DNA of 64,000 bases from Kriegella sp963975415 (lineage in GTDB: Bacteria; Bacteroidota; Bacteroidia; Flavobacteriales; Flavobacteriaceae), in assembly GCF_963975415.1 (NCBI RefSeq), contig NZ_CAXBGN010000003.1, positions 124,001-188,000 of the forward strand, read 5' to 3'. Of the stretch, positions 36,491 through 44,404 are shown piece by piece. Position 1 is the first letter of the stretch. The number at the start of each line of letters is the position of its first letter. Made by a program: the position numbers and the translations under genes. Under the pieces are notes generated by a model. The model had not been told where the DNA came from. It made no database searches and saw only the letters and a list, made by a program, of their open reading frames with translations.

Positions 36491-37429
36491 TTATTTACCG
36501 CCCAGAATAAGGGTCACTTTGCCCAAACCTTCGGTGGCTAATTTATTTGGAATATTGTAGGCGGATCCGCTAAGTTTCTGGCTCAAATCCCTAAAAAAGT
36601 TTCGGGCGGCCATGGCTCTATTACGTTCATCGAATAGGGGCATTCGAACTTGCTCAAAAAGCGCATAGGTACTAGTCACATCGGTAGTAGAAAAACGCCC
36701 TTCAACGGTTTTTTCATCAAGCCAATCTTCAATTTCAAAAGAAAGGTCATCAAGGTCCCCGTCCCAATCATCCCATGCCAATACCTGTAGGGTTACCTCT
36801 CTACCATTGGTAAACATATCTTCAAAATGTTCTCGAAGCGTATGGGTAAAATCTTCCATGTTCTCCAAAACGGCCTCTTCCAATAAAACGGGCAATTCAA
36901 CACTAAAGGATGGGGCACCGGTGCCGGTGGCGGTGGCAATTTGTTTGTAGGTATATGAATCCAATCCCTGTAGATTGTAGGTTATCGAAGTATTCGGACC
37001 AACTTTATTGACAGCCCAGGTGAGTTGAATGATGATGTCGGCATCTGCTGTTTTTACAATTTGATCTAGCGGGGATTCAGAAATAGAAGCACCTGTGTCT
37101 TTAGAGGTTCTAACGAGGTTTAAAGCATTCGAATTCTCGAGACCCTTTAAAACAGTTTCCAAGTTTTTAAGCGGAAATTCCCTCTCGGCCATTAAACCGT
37201 TTATTTTACTGATAACCAAGAGTAAATCGGTGTTTTCTTGAAATGCTTTTTTATAGTCGGGTATTTTGGTTTCGATTCCTTGATTGTCATAGGTTTGTAC
37301 ATATCCGTTTTGAATACACCAAGCATCACTTGGCATTACCATCAAGGATGGTTTTTTTGCATTTTGCCCGTATGCCGCAAATCCCGCCAGCAGCACTAAC
37401 AGTATATATTTAAAAGTAGAGTTTCTCAT
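36491..37429 (-). CDS. DUF6175-like secreted protein
   Basis: 312 residues with a signal peptide (AGFAAYGQ). After it, KPSLMVMPSDAWCIQNGY is the part I associate with DUF6175, a family of unknown role in Bacteroidetes. That assignment is from memory. ADADIIIQLTWAVNKVG and ITYNLQGLDSYTYKQIATATGTG resemble the strand pattern of CsgG/LpoB-type folds. An acidic segment (DDWDGDLDDLSFEIEDW) lies near residue 230. It begins 1 bp after the preceding stop, indicating tight coupling. Confidence 0.7.
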   Translation of the reverse strand: MRNSTFKYILLVLLAGFAAYGQNAKKPSLMVMPSDAWCIQNGYVQTYDNQGIETKIPDYKKAFQENTDLLLVISKINGLMAEREFPLKNLETVLKGLENSNALNLVRTSKDTGASISESPLDQIVKTADADIIIQLTWAVNKVGPNTSITYNLQGLDSYTYKQIATATGTGAPSFSVELPVLLEEAVLENMEDFTHTLREHFEDMFTNGREVTLQVLAWDDWDGDLDDLSFEIEDWLDEKTVEGRFSTTDVTSTYALFEQVRMPLFDERNRAMAARNFFRDLSQKLSGSAYNIPNKLATEGLGKVTLILGGK

Positions 37430-37430
37430 A

Positions 37431-37988
37431 TTAAAAACCTTTTGCCAATGAATTGATTATACCCTCTTTTTCAAGGTGTTTTCTTAGTTCGTCTGACGCC
37501 ACACTTACCACAACGCCTATTTTATACTGGTAAAATTTATCTTTTTTTTCCTTTTTGTTTTTTACGAGTTTTTGCACATCGGCAATGCCTTTAAAATCGG
37601 TGGCATAGGTCACAAATCGATTGAAATCACCATCGTCAAGAAAGAAATTTTTGAAAAAATCTTTATACTCTTTGTCGGTCATATCTCTGTTCATCAAGGG
37701 ATGCGATGCCCTACATTCACGACCTACATCGGCATAGCCTTTAAAAATTACACCGTGTACAGCATTCTTTTTTGCTTGTGTGGTGGCAACACTTTTTTCT
37801 TTCGAATAAGACCATATTTTTACTATTTTAAAGCCATGCTTAGCGGTTCCCCCATAACATTCAATATCGTATTGCCATTCAAAAGTATCATTGTCGGCCA
37901 ATTTTTGTTTGCGTTGCGCAAATACGCCGGTATACATAAAAGCAAGGAGATAAAATGGCAGAACATTTTTTATAATCTTGTATTTCAT
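37431..37988 (-). CDS. Secreted protein of unknown function, 185 residues
   Basis: A signal peptide (TGVFAQ) precedes a basic mature protein. It contains WQYDIECYGGTAKHGFKIVKIWSYSKE, a Cys pair in ECYGG and RECRASHP, and a Lys-rich stretch (KNKKEKKDK). I do not recognise a family. Its ATG overlaps the stop of the upstream 417-residue gene by 4 bp, and the DUF6175-like gene follows within 2 bp, so the three products are probably made in fixed proportion. Confidence 0.7.
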   Translation of the reverse strand: MKYKIIKNVLPFYLLAFMYTGVFAQRKQKLADNDTFEWQYDIECYGGTAKHGFKIVKIWSYSKEKSVATTQAKKNAVHGVIFKGYADVGRECRASHPLMNRDMTDKEYKDFFKNFFLDDGDFNRFVTYATDFKGIADVQKLVKNKKEKKDKFYQYKIGVVVSVASDELRKHLEKEGIINSLAKGF

Positions 37989-39238
37989 TTAAATATATTT
38001 TGATTTTTCTTAAACCTGATCAGCATACCTGGGTACAGTTTTTTTGCATTACCTTTAAAGACGGTGTATGGCTGTGCTGATTCTGTATTCGCTTCTTCTG
38101 GAAGATAAGAATTGTCCCAGATCTGATTATGGTCGACAGTAATTTCCGTTACTTTTTCATAATTGATCGAACCATTCTCTAGTAAGATTTGTTCCAGTAC
38201 TTCAAATTTGTCTCCTTTGGCTAGGTCTTCCTTCGTACCGATTTTAGCCGCAAGGGGGTCAATACTAATTAATGGCGTTTTCGTTCTGAATACTTCAAAT
38301 TTTCGTTCCAATTTAGAAATGGCTGAATTGGTGGCTTTGATAGTAGCTCTTTCAATCAATTCTTCATCTGATTTTGAAGTATATTTGGTTGATTGCACAT
38401 CTGCCCAGGCATCTTGTTGGCCTAAATACTCGAGTTTAAAAAAATCTGCCTTATCAAAGGCGTCGACTGCATCCTCATTATAATTTTCATCGGTAACCCA
38501 CAGTTCCCCATAAAATTGGCCCGCAGTTTCCTTATCCCATATCAACCGGAACAGGTACGATGTTGTTTTGATAACGTAACCCTTGGCCAATACGTCTGCA
38601 GCCAAGGTGGTTGTACTATTTGCCGCCTTACTGCCAAACATTGCAGCAATATTAAGAACCTCTTTGCCCTTTTCCCCAATTTCTTCTTTGTTGGTATACT
38701 TATAATCATTTACGATTACGAACGTATTTGCGATAAGATGTTCCCCAGCGTCTTCCAACATGGCATTGCCCCGTATCGTCTTTTCGGCAATTTCCCTGTC
38801 AAAGGCGCTAGCATTATATAATCCCCTTTGCTTGACAAGATTCAAACTGAACGTACCTTTTTCATTTCTGCCAAACCATTTGGCCACCATTTTTCTGGCG
38901 ACAGCTGCCTCATCCAACTTTTCTATGATTCTGGCGGAATGATCTTTTGCCTCCTCATCTAGGGTAATAAAGTTAGTATCGAGACTATGGTCATTAAACT
39001 TGTCGGAAATTTCTATTGCTTGAAATGTGCTTTTAATGGTATTCAGTTTTTCCTTCTCAGGTGTCTCCACCATAAGGATAAGCAGCGAACTTCTTTTGAA
39101 GTCTTTTATTTCGGAGGAAAAATCTACATCGCGAAGTAATATTTTTTCTTGTGCTTCAGCATTGAGAAAAATGAGATTGAGTAATACGATCTGAAGGATA
39201 ATGAGCCTCCTTCCTTTTACCTCTTTTAAGCCAATCAT
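37985..39238 (-). CDS. Secreted protein of unknown function, 417 residues (operon leader)
   Basis: It has a signal peptide (FLNAEAQ) after a basic N-region. The mature part mixes helix and strand. Segments include LRDVDFSSEIKDFKRSSLLILMVETPEKEK, HLIANTFVIVNDYKYTNKEEIGEKG, YLFRLIWDKETAGQFYGELWVTDENY and, near the end, an SH3-like or barrel-like unit (AKKLYPGMLIRFKK). No family is recognised. It heads the four-gene operon and lies 134 bp behind palindromic promoter copy 4, itself just downstream of the locus 2 regulator gene. Confidence 0.72.
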   Translation of the reverse strand: MIGLKEVKGRRLIILQIVLLNLIFLNAEAQEKILLRDVDFSSEIKDFKRSSLLILMVETPEKEKLNTIKSTFQAIEISDKFNDHSLDTNFITLDEEAKDHSARIIEKLDEAAVARKMVAKWFGRNEKGTFSLNLVKQRGLYNASAFDREIAEKTIRGNAMLEDAGEHLIANTFVIVNDYKYTNKEEIGEKGKEVLNIAAMFGSKAANSTTTLAADVLAKGYVIKTTSYLFRLIWDKETAGQFYGELWVTDENYNEDAVDAFDKADFFKLEYLGQQDAWADVQSTKYTSKSDEELIERATIKATNSAISKLERKFEVFRTKTPLISIDPLAAKIGTKEDLAKGDKFEVLEQILLENGSINYEKVTEITVDHNQIWDNSYLPEEANTESAQPYTVFKGNAKKLYPGMLIRFKKNQNIFK

Positions 39239-39372
39239 AGCAGCATTTTTAGATTAGTATACCATTGAATTTTCAAATTAGTACGGCTCAGTGGGGATGA
39301 ATACTGTACAAATTCCTGTAAGTAAAAGTCTTTGGCATAGCCCTTTATACTTTTATCTTACTTTCATAATAC

Positions 39373-39417
39373 CAAACATAGTGATTAGAGGATTTACTGA
39401 AATACGGGTTCCCGTAA
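39373..39417 (-). promoter_or_regulatory. Palindrome-linked promoter, copy 4 (minus strand)
   Basis: The palindrome at 39402-39417 (TACGG-GTTC-CCGTA core at 39403-39416) is followed, after exactly 21 bp on the minus strand, by TATGTTTG (39380 to 39373). It lies between the regulator gene and the four-gene operon, as copy 1 lies after the locus 1 regulator. Confidence 0.75.
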
Positions 39418-39483
39418 ACGCGAACTATTTTAGCGGTTATTTTTTAAGGCAAGTAATATTTGTAGGAAAATAAAATAAATAAG

Positions 39484-40152
39484 TCAGATTAAACCTAAAT
39501 CTTTGGCATTCGCAACAAGTTGTACATTATTGTTTGCTTGAAAAACATCTTTTAATCTGTTCAGTCTTTTTTCAATTGAACTTAAGCTGCTGGGCGACAC
39601 TCCTTTGTTAGATAAAAGATTGGAGATTTGGTCTTGGGTGAAACCATTTGAAAGATAAGCCAAGAGCGAGATGTCATAATCTTCGATCTCAAAGAAATTT
39701 TTACCGTGGGTCAGTCTTTCAATCTTATCAGATAAAAACCCTTTTCCTTGAAACACGGCTTTAACGGCATTTTTTAAATCCTTTAGACCATCGCGACCCT
39801 TTAAAACATAGGCCGACACTTTATTCTTTTTTGTAAAACGGGTAACGGTATCCGGTTTCTCTTCAACAGAACAGATAATTATCGGCAACTCTAGGTTTTT
39901 AGTCCTGATTTTCTCGATCAATGACTTGCCCGAATCGATAGTCAAGGGTCTATGGTCTCGTTGAAATGATAGGTCGGTAATCAAGAGATCGAAGGGGGCA
40001 TTCTTAAACAAAGCAGCTTGGATTTTCAGATAAGCGTCATCACAGTATTGGGTGAGCACTACTTCTTTGACGCCCAAGTCTTTTTCCAACATTGTTGAAA
40101 TACCATAACCAACAGTATCTAAATCTTCGACAACCAACACTTTCTTAAACAT
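39484..40152 (-). CDS. Response regulator, REC plus LuxR-like HTH (locus 2)
   Basis: 222 residues, a paralogue of the regulator at 2132-2797. Both begin MFKKVL and share E9-D10, D60 in FDLLITDL and K118 in the VxKGR segment. The C-terminal HTH is at ~150-220 (ISNLLSNKGVSPSSLSSIEKRLNRL). It follows its kinase by 12 bp. The DNA-binding helices of the two regulators are related but not identical, so they may share sites or have split targets. Confidence 0.93.
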   Translation of the reverse strand: MFKKVLVVEDLDTVGYGISTMLEKDLGVKEVVLTQYCDDAYLKIQAALFKNAPFDLLITDLSFQRDHRPLTIDSGKSLIEKIRTKNLELPIIICSVEEKPDTVTRFTKKNKVSAYVLKGRDGLKDLKNAVKAVFQGKGFLSDKIERLTHGKNFFEIEDYDISLLAYLSNGFTQDQISNLLSNKGVSPSSLSSIEKRLNRLKDVFQANNNVQLVANAKDLGLI

Positions 40153-40164
40153 AATTTATTGGGA

Positions 40165-42087
40165 TTAAAAGGGAATAGAGATGGTAACTTTAGCTCCAGA
40201 TCCTTGTTTGGTTTCAAATATAATACCTCCTCCTATAGCGTGAATACGGTTTTCCGTATTCATAAGGCCAATGCCACGAGATTGTTTTGGGTTGAAACCT
40301 ACACCATTATCACTGTAGGCAATAATTATTCGTTTTTTTTGGTTTTCAAATTGTAATGAAGCCAAATTTGCCTGTGAATGTTTCTTCATGTTTACCAAAA
40401 GTTCTTTTACGGTTCGGTGAACGATTACTGCTTTATGTTCTTCTAAAAGAGCCCATTCAATGCCGCTGATGCCCTTAACAAGTATAGTTGTATTGTTATC
40501 TTGATAGTTCGCAATTAATATGTTAAGTTCGTCTTTAAAGCCTATGCCGGTTTTAATGGCTGCATTTTCGTGGGAGATTTGCCGTGTTGTTTGGTAGATA
40601 TCTTCTAAATTGTTTAATAACTCGTCATAGGCCTTATCTTGACTTTGTATTTTGGTCATGAGACCGAAAACGTCATTGGCAAGGCCATCGTGAAGATCTT
40701 GACTTATGCGTTTTTCGGTATTATAGACTTCTTGAAGTTTTTCTTTCTTATGTCGCTGGCGCAAGAAGTATAAGAACGATGCACCTCCCAGAAGTAAAAA
40801 GCCGCTTAATGAAAGTAAAATTACTTTTTGAGCTTTCTGTTCGGCAAGTTCTGCCCTTTTCTGGGCGGTTTCCGTTTCTAATTCGAGAATTTGTTCTTTT
40901 TCCATCTCATCATCATATTTCATTTTTGCGAACTGGGTTTTTACTTTAAGCTCATTGTTGTACATGCTATCTTTAAGAAAAATATACCTGTCTCGAAATG
41001 CAATATTTTTGGGTTCCAAATTTAGAAGTAGGGCTAAGGCGTCTGTTTCGGCCTTAGGGGTATTTAACTCGTTGGAGAGTAGAATAACGGAGTCTAGGTA
41101 TTTTCTTGCCCTTCTGGGGTCAGATCGGGCAAAATATTCTCCCAAATGGGTGTAGCTGGCAATTTGCCCACGTTTGTCATTAAATTTTTTGCGAAGCTGT
41201 AAGGCCTCATAAAAAAAGTGTTCTAAATTTCTTTCTCCATTCTTTAGTTTGGCATACGTATAGTTGTCCAATATTCTTGCGTATGTGCTCGATTCTTTTG
41301 CTAAGGATTTTTCTGCGAGTAGTTCCTCAAAAATGATAAAAGCCTTTTCAAAATCTTTCATTTCAGTCAAAAGTGCGGCTAAATTGTTGTTGTATTTTAT
41401 GGACTGCCTTGTAGAATTGGTATTGTCGATAGCCAATCGATAGTATTTAAGTGCTTCGGTAAAGTTTTGAAGTTTTCGGTTGTTCGTTGCCAATTCATTG
41501 TAAATGGAGGTCAAAGATTGATTTTCTGCAGAATTTCTGATGGCTTCGGTCAGCGTTTCTTTTGCGCCAAAGAAATCGTTCTGGATACCCTGTAGTACGG
41601 CAATATTTATAATAGCCTTATTCATTTCTTTTATATTGCCATTGCGTAGATGGGAGTTTTTGGATCGCCGGTAATAAATAAAGGCACTATCGAGCCTATT
41701 GGTCAATTCATCAAAGTAGTAGCCCAAATTAAACTGTGCCCTTCCTAAAAAAAATAAGTTGTTGTTTTGCTTGGCCTTTTTAGCGAGTGCGGTATTAACC
41801 AGATAAAAACTGTCGATTTGCCTTCTTGATAAATGAATTAATCCTTTAGAATAAATAATGGCTATTTCTAAAGAATCTGTATTTGTATTAGCAGCCCTTA
41901 AAAGTGTTTGGGCGGTATCTAAATAGGCCAAACGATCGGCTGGATTGAATTTCGAGTTATAACTTTTTTGAATTAACCCTTCTACTTTCATAATAGTACT
42001 TTTGTGCGTACTATTTTTCTCTCTTGTGGTACAATTTAGAAATAGCACTAATACAAATAGCTGTATGATAATGGGCTTTAAATTCAC
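40165..42087 (-). CDS. TPR-containing sensor histidine kinase with lipoprotein-like N-terminus (locus 2)
   Basis: 640 residues. The start is GTG at 42087: it opens directly into the signal and lipobox (LVLFLNC), and the next Met is beyond the signal. TPR-like repeats fill ~60-380. A membrane segment lies at ~425-445 (VILLSLSGFLLLGGASFLYF). The HisKA_3 H-box is DLHDGLANDVFGL, and the ATPase keeps KELLVNMKKHSQA, SDNGVGF and RGIGLMNTENRI. Sequence and layout match the kinase at 156-2117 throughout. The lipobox at one end and the transmembrane helix at the other imply a periplasmic TPR sensor held at both ends. Confidence 0.9.
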   Translation of the reverse strand: MNLKPIIIQLFVLVLFLNCTTREKNSTHKSTIMKVEGLIQKSYNSKFNPADRLAYLDTAQTLLRAANTNTDSLEIAIIYSKGLIHLSRRQIDSFYLVNTALAKKAKQNNNLFFLGRAQFNLGYYFDELTNRLDSAFIYYRRSKNSHLRNGNIKEMNKAIINIAVLQGIQNDFFGAKETLTEAIRNSAENQSLTSIYNELATNNRKLQNFTEALKYYRLAIDNTNSTRQSIKYNNNLAALLTEMKDFEKAFIIFEELLAEKSLAKESSTYARILDNYTYAKLKNGERNLEHFFYEALQLRKKFNDKRGQIASYTHLGEYFARSDPRRARKYLDSVILLSNELNTPKAETDALALLLNLEPKNIAFRDRYIFLKDSMYNNELKVKTQFAKMKYDDEMEKEQILELETETAQKRAELAEQKAQKVILLSLSGFLLLGGASFLYFLRQRHKKEKLQEVYNTEKRISQDLHDGLANDVFGLMTKIQSQDKAYDELLNNLEDIYQTTRQISHENAAIKTGIGFKDELNILIANYQDNNTTILVKGISGIEWALLEEHKAVIVHRTVKELLVNMKKHSQANLASLQFENQKKRIIIAYSDNGVGFNPKQSRGIGLMNTENRIHAIGGGIIFETKQGSGAKVTISIPF

Positions 42088-42196
42088 CTTGAAGATTTAG
42101 TTGAAATATAAGAAATAAAATTACAGATTGATTAAATGGTTACACCTGTTTCATTTTTGGGCCAATTCGAAATTTGTGGTGGAGACAGAAATGAAG

Positions 42197-42219
42197 AAGA
42201 CGGGCGTATAGCCCGTCTT
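42197..42219 (-). terminator. Hairpin between small lipoprotein gene and kinase (locus 2)
   Basis: A perfect 9-bp stem (AAGACGGGC / GCCCGTCTT) with a 5-base loop lies 19 bp after the small gene's stop on the minus strand. The tract after it is pyrimidine-rich but not a full T run. It occupies the same place as the terminator at 95-121. Confidence 0.6.
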
Positions 42220-42238
42220 AATCACATTTTAATGGTGT

Positions 42239-42391
42239 TTAGTCAGCGCCTGGTTCGCTTTTGTCTTTTTCATCATCACCCTCGGTGGCGACTTCATTGA
42301 CGGTTGGATAATCAGCGATACTATCTTTGCTACAAGACATAAAACAATTAGTAAAAACGATAAATGCGAAAGCGTAGAATAGAGTTCTCAT
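42239..42391 (-). CDS. Small acidic lipoprotein, 50 residues (locus 2)
   Basis: An ATG at 42391 opens a short frame with a basic-hydrophobic signal and a lipobox (CFMSCSKD). The mature peptide of about 30 residues contains NEVATEGDDEKDK and ends GAD. The ATEGDD motif is shared with the truncated frame at 1-71. It lies upstream of kinase 2 with an intervening hairpin, as in locus 1. The paired context argues that it is part of the signalling module, perhaps a sensor ligand, an inhibitor or a reporter of lipoprotein traffic. That role is speculative. Confidence 0.7.
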   Translation of the reverse strand: MRTLFYAFAFIVFTNCFMSCSKDSIADYPTVNEVATEGDDEKDKSEPGAD

Positions 42392-42446
42392 AATAATATA
42401 GTTTTAGATTACGAGAGCTAATTACACTGTTATTCAACTACTTATG

Positions 42447-42485
42447 TTGACATGTCAAGGCATGTTATTACGTGTTGATACGTGT
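42447..42485. promoter_or_regulatory. Four helically phased CRTGT repeats in a divergent intergenic region
   Basis: CATGT, CATGT, CGTGT and CGTGT begin at 42451, 42461, 42471 and 42481, exactly 10 bp apart. The first lies within a perfect 12-bp palindrome TTGACATGTCAA (42447-42458). The array lies between the small lipoprotein gene (minus) and the gene at 42535 (plus). Phasing of one helical turn fits cooperative protein binding on one DNA face. Confidence 0.5.
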
Positions 42486-42534
42486 CTAAAAAATTCCTGA
42501 AAAATGTTTATTGGTTTTGTTTATTTTTGAGCCT

Positions 42535-43263
42535 ATGGCATTTTATAAGCTTAATAGAAAGTATTTGGCCACTTTTATCTTTTTGATAGACTCCATTGAG
42601 GAAAGAGATTTTGATGTGGATTATCAGGAGATTGCTGACTTTGAGACCAAAAAACTGGATACAGCACATAAAATATCAATCGATAGGGCCTTTAAATTGA
42701 GAACTGCTTTAAAAAAAGGTTGGAATAAAAAGCCTGGTCTGCCTTTGAAAACTACTTTAAATGTTATGGCGGCGTATTTTGAAAGCAACGAATCATACTC
42801 TTTCTTAAAGTTTCATTTAAAGTATGAGGATAAAATCAAAGTGCATTTTGATAAAAATAGGCCCCAAGCTAATTTGATCACTAAACTATTTCCTGAAAGA
42901 GCGGAGAAAATAACACATTTAGAGCGAAATCTTGAAACTGTTGAGCTTAGTGCAAATGAGGCGGAGACCAATGGTGTTGAAAAGTTCAAACAGGATTTGG
43001 AATTACAATTCAATAATTTTCGCAAGAAAATTGAGAACGAACTAAAATTGAAGACGGATTATATCAGATATCTTGAGCAAAAGGTTGAAGATATAGAATC
43101 GACCTTAAAAAGGGCGGAGTTTTTTGATGGTAAACTGGGTGCCATAGGTTTGTTTTTTGTTGGTATTGATTATGGCGTGCTAACAAAAGAATCGCTGCTC
43201 AATGATTTCTTTGGTGATTATGATGGAATTGATTCGGATAGTATTTTAGATGACCTACTTTAG
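42535..43263 (+). CDS. Unknown protein with possible HTH and coiled coil, 242 residues
   Basis: Start ATG 42535. The frame also extends to a TTG at 42511, which is less likely. The N-terminal ~90 residues are helical, basic and include DRAFKLRTALKKGWNKKPGLPLKTTLNVMAAYFE, which could be a winged helix or other HTH. Residues ~125-200 form a strong coiled coil (ELQFNNFRKKIENELKLKTDYIRYLEQKVEDIESTLK). The end is acidic (DYDGIDSDSILDDLL). There is no signal peptide. It may regulate itself through the phased repeats just upstream, but this is only suggested by position. Confidence 0.65.
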   Translation: MAFYKLNRKYLATFIFLIDSIEERDFDVDYQEIADFETKKLDTAHKISIDRAFKLRTALKKGWNKKPGLPLKTTLNVMAAYFESNESYSFLKFHLKYEDKIKVHFDKNRPQANLITKLFPERAEKITHLERNLETVELSANEAETNGVEKFKQDLELQFNNFRKKIENELKLKTDYIRYLEQKVEDIESTLKRAEFFDGKLGAIGLFFVGIDYGVLTKESLLNDFFGDYDGIDSDSILDDLL

Positions 43264-43271
43264 TTTCAGCA

Positions 43272-43868
43272 ATGAATTTAGAAAAAGAACAAATCATAAA
43301 GAGCAAATTAGGCTTGATCTTAAAGGTGCTGTTGATTACTTTGGTGTTATTCAAGATTGCAGATTTCGCCATGAGCCATTATGGCGATACCCCATCAAGT
43401 AATGATAAGCGGGAGGTAATATCAACACCGATTGATTCGACGAAAATACCACGCCATAGTACCACAGGAGTAGGGCGCCTCGAAGCCGGAGCCAAACCTT
43501 TGGAGAATACGGCAAGCATATACATTTTTGGAGAAAATGGATTAGACAGCCAAGCTAGTCGACATGTCGGTTCTATTTTTTTCGATGATTACAAATTGAC
43601 AGCCACTCCCGATGGCCTTCAAAAAGAAAAGTTGTTATCGGGTGATTTTCATTCGGCTGCAAACACCGAGTTGGTATGTGTGGGTAAGGTAAGTTACTCA
43701 TATAAAACGGATGATCAAAAAAATACGTGTGAATTAACTTTATATTTTGATACGTACAACAAGGTCACAGGAGAAAAAATAAAAGCCCTATCAAAGGCAA
43801 TGGTGCGTTATGGTATTGGTTTTTCCAACTCACAGGCGAAACAGGTAGCAATGGGGAAGGTACACTAA
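43272..43868 (+). CDS. Membrane-anchored protein of unknown function, 198 residues
   Basis: One N-terminal membrane helix (LGLILKVLLITLVLFKIADFAM) is preceded by a basic cytoplasmic stretch. A Ser/Thr/Pro-rich linker follows, then a beta-rich extracytoplasmic domain with SIYIFGENGLD, TELVCVGKVSYSYKTDDQKNTCELTLYFDTYNKVTGE. The two Cys may form a disulphide. It begins 8 bp after the coiled-coil gene and is cotranscribed with it. No family is recognised. Confidence 0.65.
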   Translation: MNLEKEQIIKSKLGLILKVLLITLVLFKIADFAMSHYGDTPSSNDKREVISTPIDSTKIPRHSTTGVGRLEAGAKPLENTASIYIFGENGLDSQASRHVGSIFFDDYKLTATPDGLQKEKLLSGDFHSAANTELVCVGKVSYSYKTDDQKNTCELTLYFDTYNKVTGEKIKALSKAMVRYGIGFSNSQAKQVAMGKVH

Positions 43869-43888
43869 ATAACTGTTCGGAATATGGA

Positions 43889-44389
43889 TCACAGTTTTCC
43901 TAAAAATTTTGCGATATTCGCATTCATGGGGAGGTTTCCGATAACTCCGGCAAACTGAAGGGCTGTTTCCGTATCCAAAACTTTTACACGGATTTTAATC
44001 TCAGAATTAAAAATAGAATATGTGCCAATTACCAAGGCATCCGCAGCGACGATTTTCCCCAATCGCTTTGTAGTTTTTTCGTCAATATAACCTTCTGCAT
44101 TTAAACGGTGTTCTTTTAAGATGACATTTAAATGAGTACGATCGATTACCGCAAAATTTTCGGAATGATTCGCTAGATAAATCGAAAAATCTTCGGTTAA
44201 AAAGTTGCCAAAATCTGTCTGTTCATTTTTATCGGAAAAAAAGCCCCAGATAGCTACTTTGGTCTTTTCCTTTGTATTTATTTTTTCTGCAAGTTGTTGG
44301 GCCAACTTCTCGAGTTTAGTATCAAAACCTTGCGAATTTGCAAAGGTTGTCAGTGTCAAGAGCAGAAGTAAAAGTATCTTTGTTTTCAT
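43889..44389 (-). CDS. FlgO/CsgG-like secreted protein, 166 residues
   Basis: It has a signal peptide (TTFANSQ). KLAQQLAEKINTKEKTKVAIWGF, YLANHSENFAVIDRTHLNVILKEHRL, and GKIVAADALVIGTYSIFNSEIKIRVKVLDTETA reproduce the FlgO domain pattern, a CsgG-related fold. FlgO is an outer-membrane lipoprotein in vibrios, but this organism shows no flagella and the protein lacks a lipobox. It lies 15 bp after the longer paralogue at 44405 and shares most of its sequence, so it comes from a tandem duplication. Confidence 0.85.
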   Translation of the reverse strand: MKTKILLLLLLTLTTFANSQGFDTKLEKLAQQLAEKINTKEKTKVAIWGFFSDKNEQTDFGNFLTEDFSIYLANHSENFAVIDRTHLNVILKEHRLNAEGYIDEKTTKRLGKIVAADALVIGTYSIFNSEIKIRVKVLDTETALQFAGVIGNLPMNANIAKFLGKL

Positions 44390-44404
44390 GTGTTATTGGG
44401 TCGA

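Noticed and set aside
2024..40258. Palindromes TACGG-N4-GCGTA (2024-2037) and TACGG-TTTT-CCGTA (40245-40258) inside both kinase genes
   Set aside because: They fall in codons for the conserved NTExRI segment of the ATPase domain and have no -7 element nearby. Coding constraint explains them.
42511..42534. TTG start for the gene at 42535
   Set aside because: It adds eight residues with no benefit, and an ATG follows at 42535.
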